Of a stretch of 64,000 bases of DNA, positions 43,396 through 53,710 are shown one piece after another. Location of the stretch: assembly GCA_934045905.1 (NCBI GenBank), contig OW203762.1:2790001-2854000 (forward strand), in the 5' to 3' direction. Source of the stretch: Leuctra nigra. Lineage: Eukaryota > Arthropoda > Insecta > Plecoptera > Leuctridae. How positions within the stretch are numbered: position 1 is the first letter of the stretch; every line of letters begins with the position of its first letter. The notes beneath the pieces are model-generated. The model had not been told where the DNA came from. It was given only the letters and a program-made list of their open reading frames with translations, and searched no databases. Position numbers and translations under genes: made by a program.

Positions 43396-43914
43396 CGCGT
43401 TTTTATTTCGCAGGTTACCTCTGAAACACCATCCCTAAGTGAGAGATTCACTAAAAATGTCCATCATTATCAAACAATCCACTCCTAGCTCAGTAGTTTG
43501 AGCATAGCCATTCGAGAGAAGATGTATAGACAACATTCAAAATTCACTGCGCATGCGCGACGTGCCGTGATGCATGTTGGGTTTAGGATGTGAAGAGTTT
43601 GACAGCTGCCTGGTTGACAGTGCTGAGATGCATAAAGGAAGAAGGTTTTTCGGTGTTTGTTATGTTAATCTCTATATTTAAATGTAACTATTTTAGTGGT
43701 CAACATAATTATGAATAATACAATTATTTTCTTGTAAGGTTCTTTGACAAATCAATCCTTGTTATTATCAATGAAATAAAAGCTCACCTACTTGAGGTAG
43801 ATAATGCGTTAACACAGCCTTCATGGGATGATAGTTATTCTGTGTTTATACAACCTTTGTTAATAAGACAGACTTTATTTCTGTGAATAAAGATATATAA
43901 TAACAGATCGTACG

Positions 43915-44160
43915 GGACAGTGTGTTGTGTTCCAATGTGCAAAAATAACACTAAATTTAGCCGTGAAGTGTCCAAGGGACGTTGATTTGAAGAAAGATTG
44001 GATAAGACGTGTGAGGCGAATTGGATCTCAGGGAAAATTTAGTAAATGGTCCCCCTAATAAGAACCGCAGAATATGTGGTGCACATTTTAAAAAATCTGG
44101 TAAAAATAAATATAAAGATAAATTGCCCTGTTTTTTCCCCAACAAATCTTACAATAGCAA
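43915..44160 (+). pseudogene. THAP-domain remnant (transposase N-terminus)
   Basis: Two frames together give the THAP pattern: C-V-V-F-Q-C, then C-P-R-D and W-I-R-R-V-R-R, then after a frameshift and stops R-R-I-C-G-A-H-F and K-L-P-C-F-F-P. This is the C2CH zinc finger used for DNA binding by P-type and Kolobok-type transposases and by host THAP proteins. The rest of the transposase is gone. Confidence 0.6.
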
Positions 44161-44239
44161 CATTTTGGCAAGTTGGCAAGCGCAAGCCCAACAAATATTC
44201 TTGTGCAGTTTATAGTATATATATAGTTTAGATATGCAG

Positions 44240-44270
<31 letters not shown>

Positions 44271-44274
44271 AATA

Positions 44275-45085
44275 AGTTTCTTAGGCTTTATACCGTGTAA
44301 ATCACTTTTATTCCTCTCCCAACAGTTTCGACCACATAACAGCGATCATTTTCAAGGGACTACAAATTCATAGAAATAATTTGACAGCTAATAGAAAAAT
44401 TGAACAAAGTCATAGCATACTTGAAACAGAAAAAGTCAAAATCAGAGTCTACAAATGATAATACACTATGCAAAATAACAATTGTCATCAATAACTTAGC
44501 ATGAACAAAATAAATATTTTCAAGTATCAAGTATCACTAGACGATCTGCTAGCGGAAGCGTATCAACGTCACGTGCTTGGCTTCGTGTCACTCTTCGATT
44601 GACTTGTGTATCAGATGAACCTCTATTGTCCTCTTGAGTCTGCACTTGGAGGAGAACTAGACGATCCGATAAGGGTAGTGTATCAAGGTCACGTGCTTGG
44701 CTTCGTGTTACTCGACGATTGTCTTCGTTATCATAAGACAAACCATTGACATTAAAGTCAAGTCCTAGTCTTCGATTGCCTCGTTGATTGTCTGTGTTTA
44801 CAGCCGCATCACCACTGCATAAGTTTTCATCCACCCGATCAAGGCCGCTAGATTTTGATTGAACTGAGATGATCGAATTTGATAAAGCAGGTAACCACGT
44901 TATTGGCAATCTTTTAGCGTCATCTCTTTTGTTTAAGTTGTCAGGTCTTTTAACTATTTCGATCGCTTCTCTATAAATACGCGGATAGAAATTCATTTCA
45001 CAAGCTAGAGTTTTCGCTTCATCGAAATTAATCAAGTGTTGAGAACCTCGGACATGTTGTGCCAGAGCAGATTTCGGAATATATA
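44275..45085 (-). pseudogene. Penelope-like element, GIY-YIG endonuclease C-terminus and 3' end
   Basis: Minus-strand reading from about 45080 gives S-A-L-A-Q-H, I-N-F-D-E-A-K-T-L-A, Y-R-E-A-I-E-I-V-K and R-L-P-I-T-W-L-P-A-L. This is the order at the end of Penelope-type GIY-YIG domains. An Arg/Asp-rich tail with two near-repeats (R-R-V-T-R-S-Q-A-R-D) follows. The 3' UTR carries ATGTGGTCGAAACTGTTGGG. RT is missing. Flanked by TA dinucleotide runs (44238-44266, 45080-45100). Confidence 0.78.
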
Positions 45086-45127
45086 TATATATATATTATA
45101 TGTATAGATGAGTATATTTGATTTACG

Positions 45128-45292
45128 GCCTACTTCTATACTATTTATGCACGATGCGCAAAGTATTTTTTGAATAATTTTGACTTGGCAAATTTTTTGA
45201 TATCACTACTTTTTAGTGCTGAATTTTTAGATTTCTTATATTTTTTTAGTTTAAGAGACTTGGCTGGTATTTTTACACGGAGTGTTTTTTTA
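45128..45292 (+). repeat. E-repeat, partial
   Basis: CACGATGCGCAAAGTATT to ACACGGAGTGTTTTTTTATA, a diverged copy inside the 2.0-kb element. Confidence 0.75.
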
Positions 45293-45646
45293 TAGGGTAT
45301 TATTATAACTCACGGAGTATTCATAACATCTTTGATATTATTCGTACATATGTTGAATACCACTAAAATTAATTGTGTACATTTAAATATAGAGATGATA
45401 TAACATAACAAACACCGAAAAACCATCTTCCTTTATGCATCTCAGCACTGTCAACCAGGCAGCTGTCAAACTCTTCACATCCTACACCCAGAATGCAATG
45501 TTGATAGTTGTAGATGGCGCTCGGGGTTTAAAATGTTGTCTATTCACGTTGTCAAAGGAAGTCGAAGTGCTTCAGTCTTCGTGTATGGGTCAGATACTCG
45601 GACTCGCAAGAGTTGTATGGCAACCCAGCCTGCTGATTAAGAATGC

Positions 45647-45719
45647 GTCCCGATAGCTTAATGGTTAAAGCATAGGGCCGGTAACCCGAAGGATCTGGGT
45701 TCGATTCCCAGTCGGGGTG
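45647..45719 (+). tRNA. tRNA-like (GGT), array unit 2
   Basis: Same 73-nt sequence as 43323-43395, including the A-G mismatch and C33. Confidence 0.55.
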
Positions 45720-45953
45720 CGCGTTTTTATTTCGCAGGTTACCTCTGAAACACCATCCCTAATGAGAGATTCACTAAAAATGTCCATCATTATCAAACAA
45801 TCCACTCCTAGCTCAGTAGTTTGAGCATAGCCATTCGAGAGAAGATGTATTCACGTTGTCAAAGGAAGTCGAAGTGCTTCAGTCTTCGTGTATGGGTCAG
45901 ATACTCGGACTCGCAAGAGTTGTATGGCAACCCAGCCTGCTGATTAAGAATGC

Positions 45954-46026
45954 GTCCCGATAGCTTAATGGTTAAAGCATAGGGCCGGTAACCCGAAGGA
46001 TCTGGGTTCGATTCCCAGTCGGGGTG
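45954..46026 (+). tRNA. tRNA-like (GGT), array unit 3
   Basis: Same 73-nt sequence, 307 bp after unit 2. Confidence 0.55.
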
Positions 46027-46260
46027 CGCGTTTTTATTTCGCAGGTTACCTCTGAAACACCATCCCTAATGAGAGATTCACTAAAAATGTCCATCATTAT
46101 CAAACAATCCACTCCTAGCTCAGTAGTTTGAGCATAGCCATTCGAGAGAAGATGTATTCACGTTGTCAAAGGAAGTCGAAGTGCTTCAGTCTTCGTGTAT
46201 GGGTCAGATACTCGGACTCGCAAGAGTTGTATGGCAACCCAGCCTGCTGATTAAGAATGC

Positions 46261-46333
46261 GTCCCGATAGCTTAATGGTTAAAGCATAGGGCCGGTAACC
46301 CGAAGGATCTGGGTTCGATTCCCAGTCGGGGTG
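46261..46333 (+). tRNA. tRNA-like (GGT), array unit 4
   Basis: Same 73-nt sequence, 307 bp after unit 3. The unit breaks off just after the tRNA-like part. Confidence 0.55.
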
Positions 46334-46489
46334 CGCGTTTTTATTTTCGTTCTAATTTCGTTTCGTTTTTTTTTCTAATTTCGTTTCGTTCAGGTTACCT
46401 CTGAAATATTAAAATCTATGGTGCAAATGTCCGTCAGTCACGATGGAACTGCCCATGTATTATAAGTATAACTTGTTGAAATAAGTTAA

Positions 46490-47128
46490 ATATTGCGTAT
46501 TTATGACGTCACTTCCGGTTTAGAAAATAAGAAAATAATACTTTTTTATTGATACTTTATATAGATGACCATCTAAATCGAATGGCGCTAATTTCGTTCT
46601 AATCGGTCTAGCCGTTTTTGATATATGACGTCACTTCCGGTTTAAAAATGGCTGCACAAAAAATTTATAAGAGCCAAGGTATCGTCAGACGCCAAAAGTG
46701 CATATGTGGTAAAAATTTCAGGTTGATCGGTTAAGCCGTTTAGGCTGTGGCGGTGATAGCAACCTTTTCTAATATCATCATCATCATCATCATCATCTGA
46801 AGAGAAGAAGACGAAGAAGAAGAAAAAGAAGAAGAAAGCGGTGTAATTTCACGATTTTCACTGCCCTTTAGGTCGCAAACGGCATGACTGGTAGTTGTCC
46901 AATGATATTGTAAATGTTGTCAGGTGGGCCATAGCTCAAAATTAAGACATTTCACAACAATGTGAGATTTTCCATTGTTGAGATCCAGTAGGCCAAAAAT
47001 GCTATGTTGTTGCTTACAGTAAAAGTGTTTGGTCTGCTCCTCGGTTTATATTATAGGCATTTACGGTATGTTGAGTGACTGTGAGTGTACGGTACGACTT
47101 GGCAGTGTGGAGCGACCGCTCCACTAGA
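46490..47128 (-). repeat. F/D-repeat, reversed copy with terminal hairpin
   Basis: Reverse order of the segments in 34027-34957: TGACGTCACTTCCGGTTT at 46504 and 46628, ATC and AAG microsatellites near 46778-46840, and TACAGTAAAAG. It ends at GTGGAGCGACCGCTCCAC (47107-47124) plus TAGA. Confidence 0.8.
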
Positions 47129-47909
47129 TTTGAAATACCACGCATATTTTCATTATTGTTTACGCTCTAAATTAAGTTTTGTTTTGAGCTATTGGAATTC
47201 AGTAACGATGTATGGTTGATGAAACACGCTAACAACAAGGTATCGTCGTACTGTTCTGCAAATAGGCTTATGGTGACGAATGAATGATTGAAGGAAGCGG
47301 CCGTGGCCTATTAATATGGAACTCTCCCCTACATATGCGCCTTGAATGAGGAAGCGGAAACCGAACCCGGGACTTCCGGGGTGCAAGCCCATGGGAAGAG
47401 GCCGGGCCCGCCACCCAGCCTGCGCCCAAGTCCTTCTCTTCTTATAAAGCCCGTGCCATGGGGAGTGGATACACAAGCAGGCTACGAAGCTACGCGGAGT
47501 CATGATATAAGAATTAAACATGTCAGTTCGGGAATACTTTGTTTCTCGGCTTTTCAGCACAGTCTTGCTGTTTGTATGCATTCTTTCTTGCCAATTACAA
47601 TGTGAGTATACAAACCAGCTAACTTGGTTCAACTTTTTGCTTTTTTAACATTATCATTATTTATTTCATTTCCACCACACCTTAATATTAACTAGGTATA
47701 TTTAAAAAGAATCATTATCATGAAACTTGCAAGTTGCAACTCCTGTCTTAATGAGGTTTCAATTTATTGTCTTCCGTTCCGAGAATGAACAAAACGTTAA
47801 CACCGAGGTATAGGAAAATAATTTTGAATTTGGTTCCTAACTTTTAAATAGCACTTGTTGGTATTGTTCTCAATTTCTTTCTCTATACTTAGAATGTCCG
47901 TATGTCTAA
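47129..47909. other. No feature recognised
   Basis: The 87- and 147-codon ORFs on opposite strands around 47189-47632 have no recognisable motifs. I see no repeat. Confidence 0.35.
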
Positions 47910-48649
47910 AGCCGCTTTCACATAACAGGCGTTTCGCGTTTTGCGTTTCGCGTCTTTTTTATTGACCAATCAAAACCACCGAAAATTTAGCCGCTAGCGG
48001 TTTTTTTTCTCGCCGCCTCACCTCGATTGTCGGAAGGTTTTTTGAAGTAACGCGCGCGGCGAAAATGACGTCACGACTTAGCAGCCAATCAAGTGCGACT
48101 ACGTCATATATAAAATAAGACTATATGGTTAATAATTACATACCTGTGCATATTATTCCATCTAATAACACTCAAATTATTACTAACAAAAATAATAAAT
48201 TTATATCAACATTCTGTTTTTCACGGCCTCCTCTAATCAAGACGAAACCAAGGTGCTTATAATCCGCGCCGCGTCCGCGTCGAGGTAATGTGAATGGTTC
48301 TGGCCACAGCCTTCTCGACAGTCACTTCGTTCTCTGAGTAGCTGCCTGTGGACCGCCGATGCAAACTATGACGTCATCGGGTTCTTGCACGCTCGGGAGC
48401 GCTACTCCCGGCTGGGTGGCAATAAAATGAACTAACCAATAGTACATTTTATTGCCACCCAGCCTGGAGTAGCGCTCCCGGCCGTGCAAGAACCCGATGA
48501 CGTCATAGTTTGCATCGGCGGTCCACAGGCAGCTACCCAGAGAACGAAGTGACTGTCGAGAAGGCTGTGGTTCTGGCAAAGCGGCGATTTTTTATTTTGA
48601 AAAGACGCGAAACGCAAAACGCGAAACGCGTGTTATGTGAAAGCGGCTT
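47910..48649. mobile_element. PIF/Harbinger-like MITE with nested palindrome
   Basis: Ends AGCCGCTTTCACATAACA and complement, extended by GCGTTTCGCGTTTTGCGTTT. Flanks are TAA (47907-47909) and TAC (48650-48652), a TWA-type duplication with one change. A second MITE sits inside. Confidence 0.75.
48304..48570. mobile_element. Near-perfect hairpin MITE inside the 47910 element
   Basis: Arms of about 125 bp (48304-48430 and 48446-48570) beginning CCACAGCCTTCTCGACAG differ at only a few positions, with a loop of about 15 bp. Flanked by TTCTGG on both sides (8 bp GGTTCTGG if the ends are read asymmetrically). Confidence 0.88.
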
Positions 48650-48704
48650 ACCAGCAAAAAATGTTTTTTTGTTCTAATCTCAAATAACACTAAAATTATA
48701 TATA

Positions 48705-49464
48705 CCGGGTGGCCCAAAAAAGCGCACAATGGGCGAGACATTCCTGTGACAATACTACTGCACAAATCGGGCTGAAAATTTCAGATAATATAAACAACAT
48801 ACTAAGGTTTGATGTGTGAAAGTTTAAATAGCATAACTTTTGTAGGACATAAGAGACGGCTGTTCCAATTTGGTTGTTGAATAGTCGATTATACGGATAT
48901 CAAACAGCGCGCCTTCCTGTTTATTCAAAAATACTAACGATATCACACCGAAAATTTAAAATTTTATTCAACATATATTGCTATCAATTGTGTAAAAATT
49001 TCAGTACTTTTGGATAAATGAAACGAAAGTTATGTTACCTTGAAGTTCAGCTTAAAAGCAGAAAATCCGAAAGATGATTTTCAAATTATCCTTTATTCTG
49101 CTTTGAACTCAACTTCAAGATCCCACAACATTTGAATCGATCCAAATGTATTGACATTTTTACACAAATTATGGCAATATATTTTAAATAATAATGGGAA
49201 ATTTTCAACTTGAAATCTTGAGTAGTTTAGTAGAAACAGCGTCCCAGCCAATGGCTGTTTTGTGAACGCAGCTCCGTATAATTGATTTTTCGACAACCAA
49301 ATTCTAGCAGCTGTAAATTTTTTCCTACAAAGGTAGTGTTTTTGAAACTTACACACATCAAACCTTAGTATGTTGTATATTATGTGAAATTTTCAGCCTA
49401 AATTGTGGAGTAGTTTCGTCAGAGCGACGTCTTGCCCAATGTGCGTTTTTTTTGGGCCACCCGG
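48705..49464. mobile_element. Long-inverted-repeat MITE, ends CCGGGTGGCCCAAAAAA
   Basis: Left CCGGGTGGCCCAAAAAAGCG and right complement ...GGGCCACCCGG. Long diverged arms share AACATACTAAGGTTTGATGT. The left flank is TA and the right is TTTA, so the duplication is unclear. Tc1/mariner-type is likely. Confidence 0.72.
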
Positions 49465-49879
49465 TTTATGAATAAATAAACACAATAAAGTGTTAATATT
49501 CGTCGAATGTTCATACAACTTTCAGGCTTTGTTAACAAACATGTAACGTAACTATTACGTGTGAAGGTAACATCAACAGTGTAATATAACTTGGGAGAAA
49601 AATTCTTGATTCTAGTTTTCGTCTGATGAATGGAAAATCTGCCATTCCTCAACTATTCTCTCAACTTAAATAACGATTCCAACAAATAATGCGTTACTCT
49701 TGTAATTTCACATCCTTTCCTCTCATATTGCATGATGTTTTATATTAATATATGTGCTGAATCAGAAAAAAAATGTTTCATACATTTAATCATACGAATT
49801 ACTATTGCTCAAACAACTTGAATATACGTTATCCATAACCGGGCCCGGGTCACGGTTATGGATAATTTTGATAGTTTAC
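49465..49879. other. No gene; small palindrome
   Basis: TTATCCATAACCG and its complement surround GGGCCCGGG near 49828-49863. Nothing else recognised. Confidence 0.4.
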
Positions 49880-51398
49880 TAGGAAAACGCTCTGTGTAAC
49901 GCGTTGATGAGCGAGCACGGATACACCAACACATCGAACCGAAATTATGTCTATCGAAAATGTCATTGATTAAGTCTATATTCTCAACAGAGCCGAGGCT
50001 CCACAAGTGAGAATGTAATAGAGAAGGGAGGAGAGGAAACCCGGTACCGGCATGTAGCCTACTCCTGACGAAAGATACCAAGGGGACCAACGGCTTAACG
50101 TCCCTTCCGAAGGACGGTGTAACATTCACAGCACGAGCCTCCACAACCCGCGCCGTCGAGAGACTGATAACAGGTGGAGGGAGGTCGTCACACCGACCCA
50201 CAAACACCCCAGTCTCTCTGGCCCAACGGCAGCAACCTGGCAAGGCAGAGTTGAATGGTCACCCATCCAACCGCTGACCCCGCTCGATGTTGCTTAACCT
50301 CGGTGATCTGACGAGAACCGAGGTATCCAACACACCAGCCGTTGGGTATGAAAAAATAAAAGCCAATTCTTGAATTTCGTTACAGACTAGTATAAAAATC
50401 TCCAAAATCCCCCAAAAATTGGTCCCAATAACCTTGCTAAGTTTTAAGTTGATCGATTAAACCTTTATGATTGAACGGTTCCTTGTTAATTTTCAAAAAT
50501 CACAGGATCTCGTTCAAAAAATATACCTGGGACCACTATGATATGATATTAGTGTGTGAACACAATATCAGATCAATCTGTTGAACGGTCATTATTAGTT
50601 TCACTAGTAACTACCTTGCCTTGAACTGAAGATTCGAAGTCGCCGTGAATTTGACAGCCAACACGCAAAATGTCCGTAAAATGTCAATAACTTTTGGATT
50701 TAAACACAGATAAAGTGGGTCTTCCATGAATGCGATGTTTTCGCCGCGATTTGCTTTGCGGCACGATTTTTCAGTCACCGTCTTCCATGGTCGCGATGAT
50801 TTCGCCATAGAATAATAAAGGTGTATTTCGCCGTCGCGTCATGTATTCCGACTCCCCCATTTGTCCAGAGGGGGTTCAGCGGTAACCGCGCATGCGCACA
50901 ACGCTGCGTTAGAAATTCGCTGCGTTGGTTATTGAAGTTGGCTCTACTTTCAGCGACGATTCGCGACGATTCGCGTGACGTCACGCGATGCTGCGATTCG
51001 AGCTCTGATTGGCTGAGAAGCCACGATGCGGCTGCGAATTCGCATTGCGATGAAAAAACGCAACGATGGAAGACGTGCTTAAGTCTGAAAATTTTCAAAC
51101 ATACAGATAATGTTGGTCCCAATGACCATGAAAAGTTTTAAGTTGATCGGTCAAATGGTTGTTATGACTTTTCAAAATTTCAAATTGATCGGACCAACTA
51201 ATCGAAAGATTTTTTTTAAAATTTGAACCAATCACAGCTGATCACTTTCAAAAACGATCCCAGAGACCGCATAGATTACGTTAGTATGTGTGCAAAATTT
51301 CAGATCGATTGGTTGTGCGGTTTGACCTGGGCAATGCAGGCAAAAAAACACACAGAAAGTGCCATAAGAGTACCGTGGTGACGCTCGTTACGCTCGTT
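49880..51398 (+). repeat. C-repeat copy, interrupted
   Basis: Starts TAGGAAAACGCTCTGTGTAA and ends ACGCTCGTTACGCTCGTTCA. It carries the 5S-derived insertion at 49990-50345 and an unrelated GC-richer block (about 50715-51085) with CGATTCGCGACGATTCGC. Otherwise colinear with 27959-28848. Confidence 0.7.
49990..50345 (-). repeat. 5S rRNA-derived SINE
   Basis: On the minus strand the 5' part reads like 5S rRNA: GGTTCTCGTCAGATCACCGA, GTTAAGCAAC and TTGGATGGGTGACC, which cover the A-box to C-box internal promoter. A non-5S body (CTTCGGAAGGGACGTTAAGC) follows. The family is known in animals as 5S-headed SINEs (SINE3); assignment from sequence likeness only. Confidence 0.78.
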
Positions 51399-51486
51399 CA
51401 ATAATTATAAGTTCATTTGGTCAAATACAATTACACATTTTTATTTCTTCCTTATATGTCGTTCTTCACACATTCTTCATTCTTCA

Positions 51487-51555
51487 TGTCGGGTTCGAGT
51501 CCCAGTTCGGTCAGATATTTTTCACAACGCTCATCCCTTCATAGCAAATTTCAGT
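51487..51555 (+). repeat. tRNA-derived SINE, 3' part
   Basis: GGGTTCGAGTCCCAGTTCGG (T-arm, B box) then CAGATATTTTTCACAACGCT matches the SINE at 40930-41052. The 5' tRNA half is missing. Confidence 0.65.
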
Positions 51556-51734
51556 TCCTAGTTCTTTTCAAACAAAGGAACTGGAATGTTAGTAAGGAAC
51601 TAAGTTCCGTTTAATTCCAATTGCTCTCCAAATACAATTTTTTTTCAAATTGAGAGCAAAGCGAACAAATATATTTCCAGAAATTGGGTAAATTAAGAAA
51701 AAAATGCACAAAATGCACCGTAATTCATTATTTA

Positions 51735-51790
51735 TTTGAGAGTGTGCGCGCCGTACGACTTGGCTGGCGTGGAGCGACCGCTCCACTAGA
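51735..51790 (-). repeat. Isolated F/D-repeat terminus
   Basis: About 55 bp ending GTGGAGCGACCGCTCCAC TAGA (hairpin 51769-51786), with the CGTACGACTTGGCTGGC segment and nothing else of the repeat. Confidence 0.75.
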
Positions 51791-52337
51791 TACATTCTGT
51801 TCAATCGTTTTCATAAGAGTCATGTAATCGTTACATATCCTATTCGAAAGGAACTTAAAAAATAAAGTAAACCTTAAAAATAAAGGAAATAAGTAAGGTA
51901 CCCTAAAAGTTCTCCAAAGAGGCACTAGTTCCCAAAAGAAGTAGGTATTAGGTAAGAAGTAGGTAAGAACGGTAATAGTTTCGTTCAGTGCAGCGTTATT
52001 TGCCACTAATTATATTGCACTAACATTCTACACAAGTTTATTATCTAAAAACAATGACTAATACAATAATATGTTGTCATTGGACAAAATAGGGCAGGTC
52101 CTAACAAAGACATTCAAAACATTCATGTCCCTACGACTTCGGTGGCTTAGCAAATAAATACCGAAGTCGCAGGATACCAGGGGTCTGAGGAGGTTAATTC
52201 ATTGTTGAGGACGATGTCAACGTCGGCCGCGTCCTCACAGTCCTCAACACAATGACAGAAACAAGTAGAAACAGCCATTCGTTGACTTGGTGAGATCACG
52301 CTTGACGTCACATCAAACTACTGTTCTCGTCTTCCAG

Positions 52338-52637
52338 CATCTCGGTGTGAGCATTCAGTCGTCATCTCGCCCAAGTACATCCACGTGGCACCCGGCCAAG
52401 GACAATGGTCGCTAGTGACGTGCCAGCTGAACGAGCCTCAAGCTGACATCGTCGCCTGCGAGTTCCAGCGGCTCGGCCCGGGCGACAAAGACAAACCATT
52501 GGAAGACAACAAGAAGTCGTGCGGCCGACAGTTCACGGACTTCGGGCCCGGGAGACATCGCATCGCTTGCAGACTGCGAGTTGCCACGGGGGACTGGATC
52601 TACAACTCCACGACACTGTTCGTCGCTAACTCAACAG
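52338..52637 (+). CDS. Exon A of an unrecognised host gene, Ig-like/extracellular
   Basis: A 300-bp exon between acceptor CTCGTCTTCCAG and donor ACAG|GTCAGG. Entry and exit are both phase 1, the usual phase for extracellular modules. About 100 residues with Cys near the start (R-C-E-H), in V-T-C-Q, V-A-C-E, K-S-C-G and I-A-C-R, and an N-S-T glycosylation-type site at the end. GC-richer than its surroundings. The N-terminus, signal peptide and other exons are not seen. An Ig-like fold is a guess from spacing; I do not recognise the gene. Confidence 0.72.
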
Positions 52638-53021
52638 GTCAGGAGTCCGCGAACACTTCAAGGAATAAGCACAGCCTTTGCATTTAAAATATACACTCAA
52701 TAAAAAAAGATTAGGTTTTTGTAAGAAGAGTACTTCTTCTCCCATTCTCTCCTAATTTGGAGTGAACGTATGTGTATGGCTATATGCTGTCAAGGCTATA
52801 ACTCTGTGAAATAAGTAACCAAATAACAAAGATTTTTTTTATATAATTACACCGCATTCAAGTTGTAGGCTGTATGTATTGATCAAACCCTTATTTGGCA
52901 AATTTATAATCCACCCCTATTTTATATGATATTCCAATCATATTTTACCCTAAATGTAGTATTTTAAGCGTCCCAAATTCGTTTTTATTGATTTAAAAAT
53001 CTCAAAAACGCCCAACGGGAC
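52638..53021. other. Intron sequence, no feature
   Basis: AT-rich intron between exons A and B. Confidence 0.5.
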
Positions 53022-53436
53022 GCGAGAATGGAAACGACAAAGATTTGCTTATGGGAGAAGCAGCTGATTGAACTGATTTGCTTTGCTGTGCAGTCAGATG
53101 CGCATACGTTTTACTGGGCAGCCTCAGGAATAAAACTCTCTTTGGGTAGACAAATTTGAGAAAATTTAAGCTGGGCAACTTTAAATAAAAAATAACTCTA
53201 TGGTTAGGCAAAATTAAAACTTGTGAAAAATGCAATATAAAAAGTGAGACCGCGGCAGGATTCGAACAGACGTTCTTTTTCGCCACAGGGCAATTCTTTA
53301 CCAACTGAGCTATCGGGTCTGCGATGTCTGAATGCTTCATAATATACACAGCTTACGCGCATGCAACAGCGCAGCGGAGCACCTCAGTGGAATAGCCGAT
53401 TCTCCCATAAGCAACTCTTTGTCGTTTCCATTCTCG
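53022..53436. mobile_element. Mutator-like MITE, 9-10 bp target duplication
   Basis: CCAACGGGAC is present at 53012-53021 and 53437-53446. Inverted ends (G)CGAGAATGGAAACGACAAAG continue for about 37 bp. The long duplication fits the Mutator superfamily. It contains a tRNA-like sequence and lies in the intron between exons A and B. Confidence 0.78.
53247..53319 (-). tRNA. tRNA-like sequence, degenerate
   Basis: On the minus strand GATAGCTCAGTTGGTAAAG (A box) and TGTTCGAATCCTGC (B box-like) are correctly spaced, but the acceptor and anticodon stems pair poorly. Probably a tRNA-derived SINE head or pseudogene. Confidence 0.4.
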
Positions 53437-53446
53437 CCAACGGGAC

Positions 53447-53699
53447 ATGGCTTTCTTTAAACCTAACCTCTGAACTGTCAGCGGAAAAATTAAAAAAGTT
53501 ATATGCACCCGTAAATAATTGTCTGCCGCTCACTGCCGACCCAAGCAAAAATACCTGGCCCTGAACAAGGAACTTGATACAATGTCACAAGGCCGGTTAC
53601 ATACAAGCACCGAGCCAGCATGAAACCTGCTCCGAGTAAATTGCCAAAACTTGTTTCAAACTCTGCCGTGCGATGCCACTTGTTGAAATCACATCTTCG
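53447..53699. other. Intron sequence, no feature
   Basis: No repeat recognised. Confidence 0.4.
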
Positions 53700-53710
53700 A
53701 CACAACTTAG

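Larger units (their letters stand above)
43527..45542. mobile_element. 2.0-kb DNA transposon with long inverted ends and THAP remnant
   Basis: Ends TAGACAACATT.../...AATGTTGTCTA. A further inverted block of about 105 bp lies at 43583-43687 and 45383-45487. The intact array units give the empty site, so the insertion adds exactly 2016 bp with at most a TA duplication. Inside are a broken THAP zinc-finger segment and a reversed Penelope fragment. Confidence 0.85.
43277..46344 (+). repeat. Tandem array of 307-bp units carrying a tRNA-like gene
   Basis: Four tRNA-like sequences start at 43323, 45647, 45954 and 46261. The last three are spaced exactly 307 bp. The first gap is 2324 bp, equal to one unit plus one inserted base plus a 2016-bp transposon at 43527-45542. 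The units are almost identical. Each also contains a second tRNA-like 5' half, TAGCTCAGTAGTTTGAGC. Confidence 0.9.

Noticed and set aside
44233..44266. TA run as a functional element
   Set aside because: Simple dinucleotide repeat next to the Penelope fragment's 3' end; likely its target or slippage product.
47189..47632. 147-codon minus-strand ORF
   Set aside because: No motifs, no splice-compatible neighbours, and an equally open ORF on the other strand.
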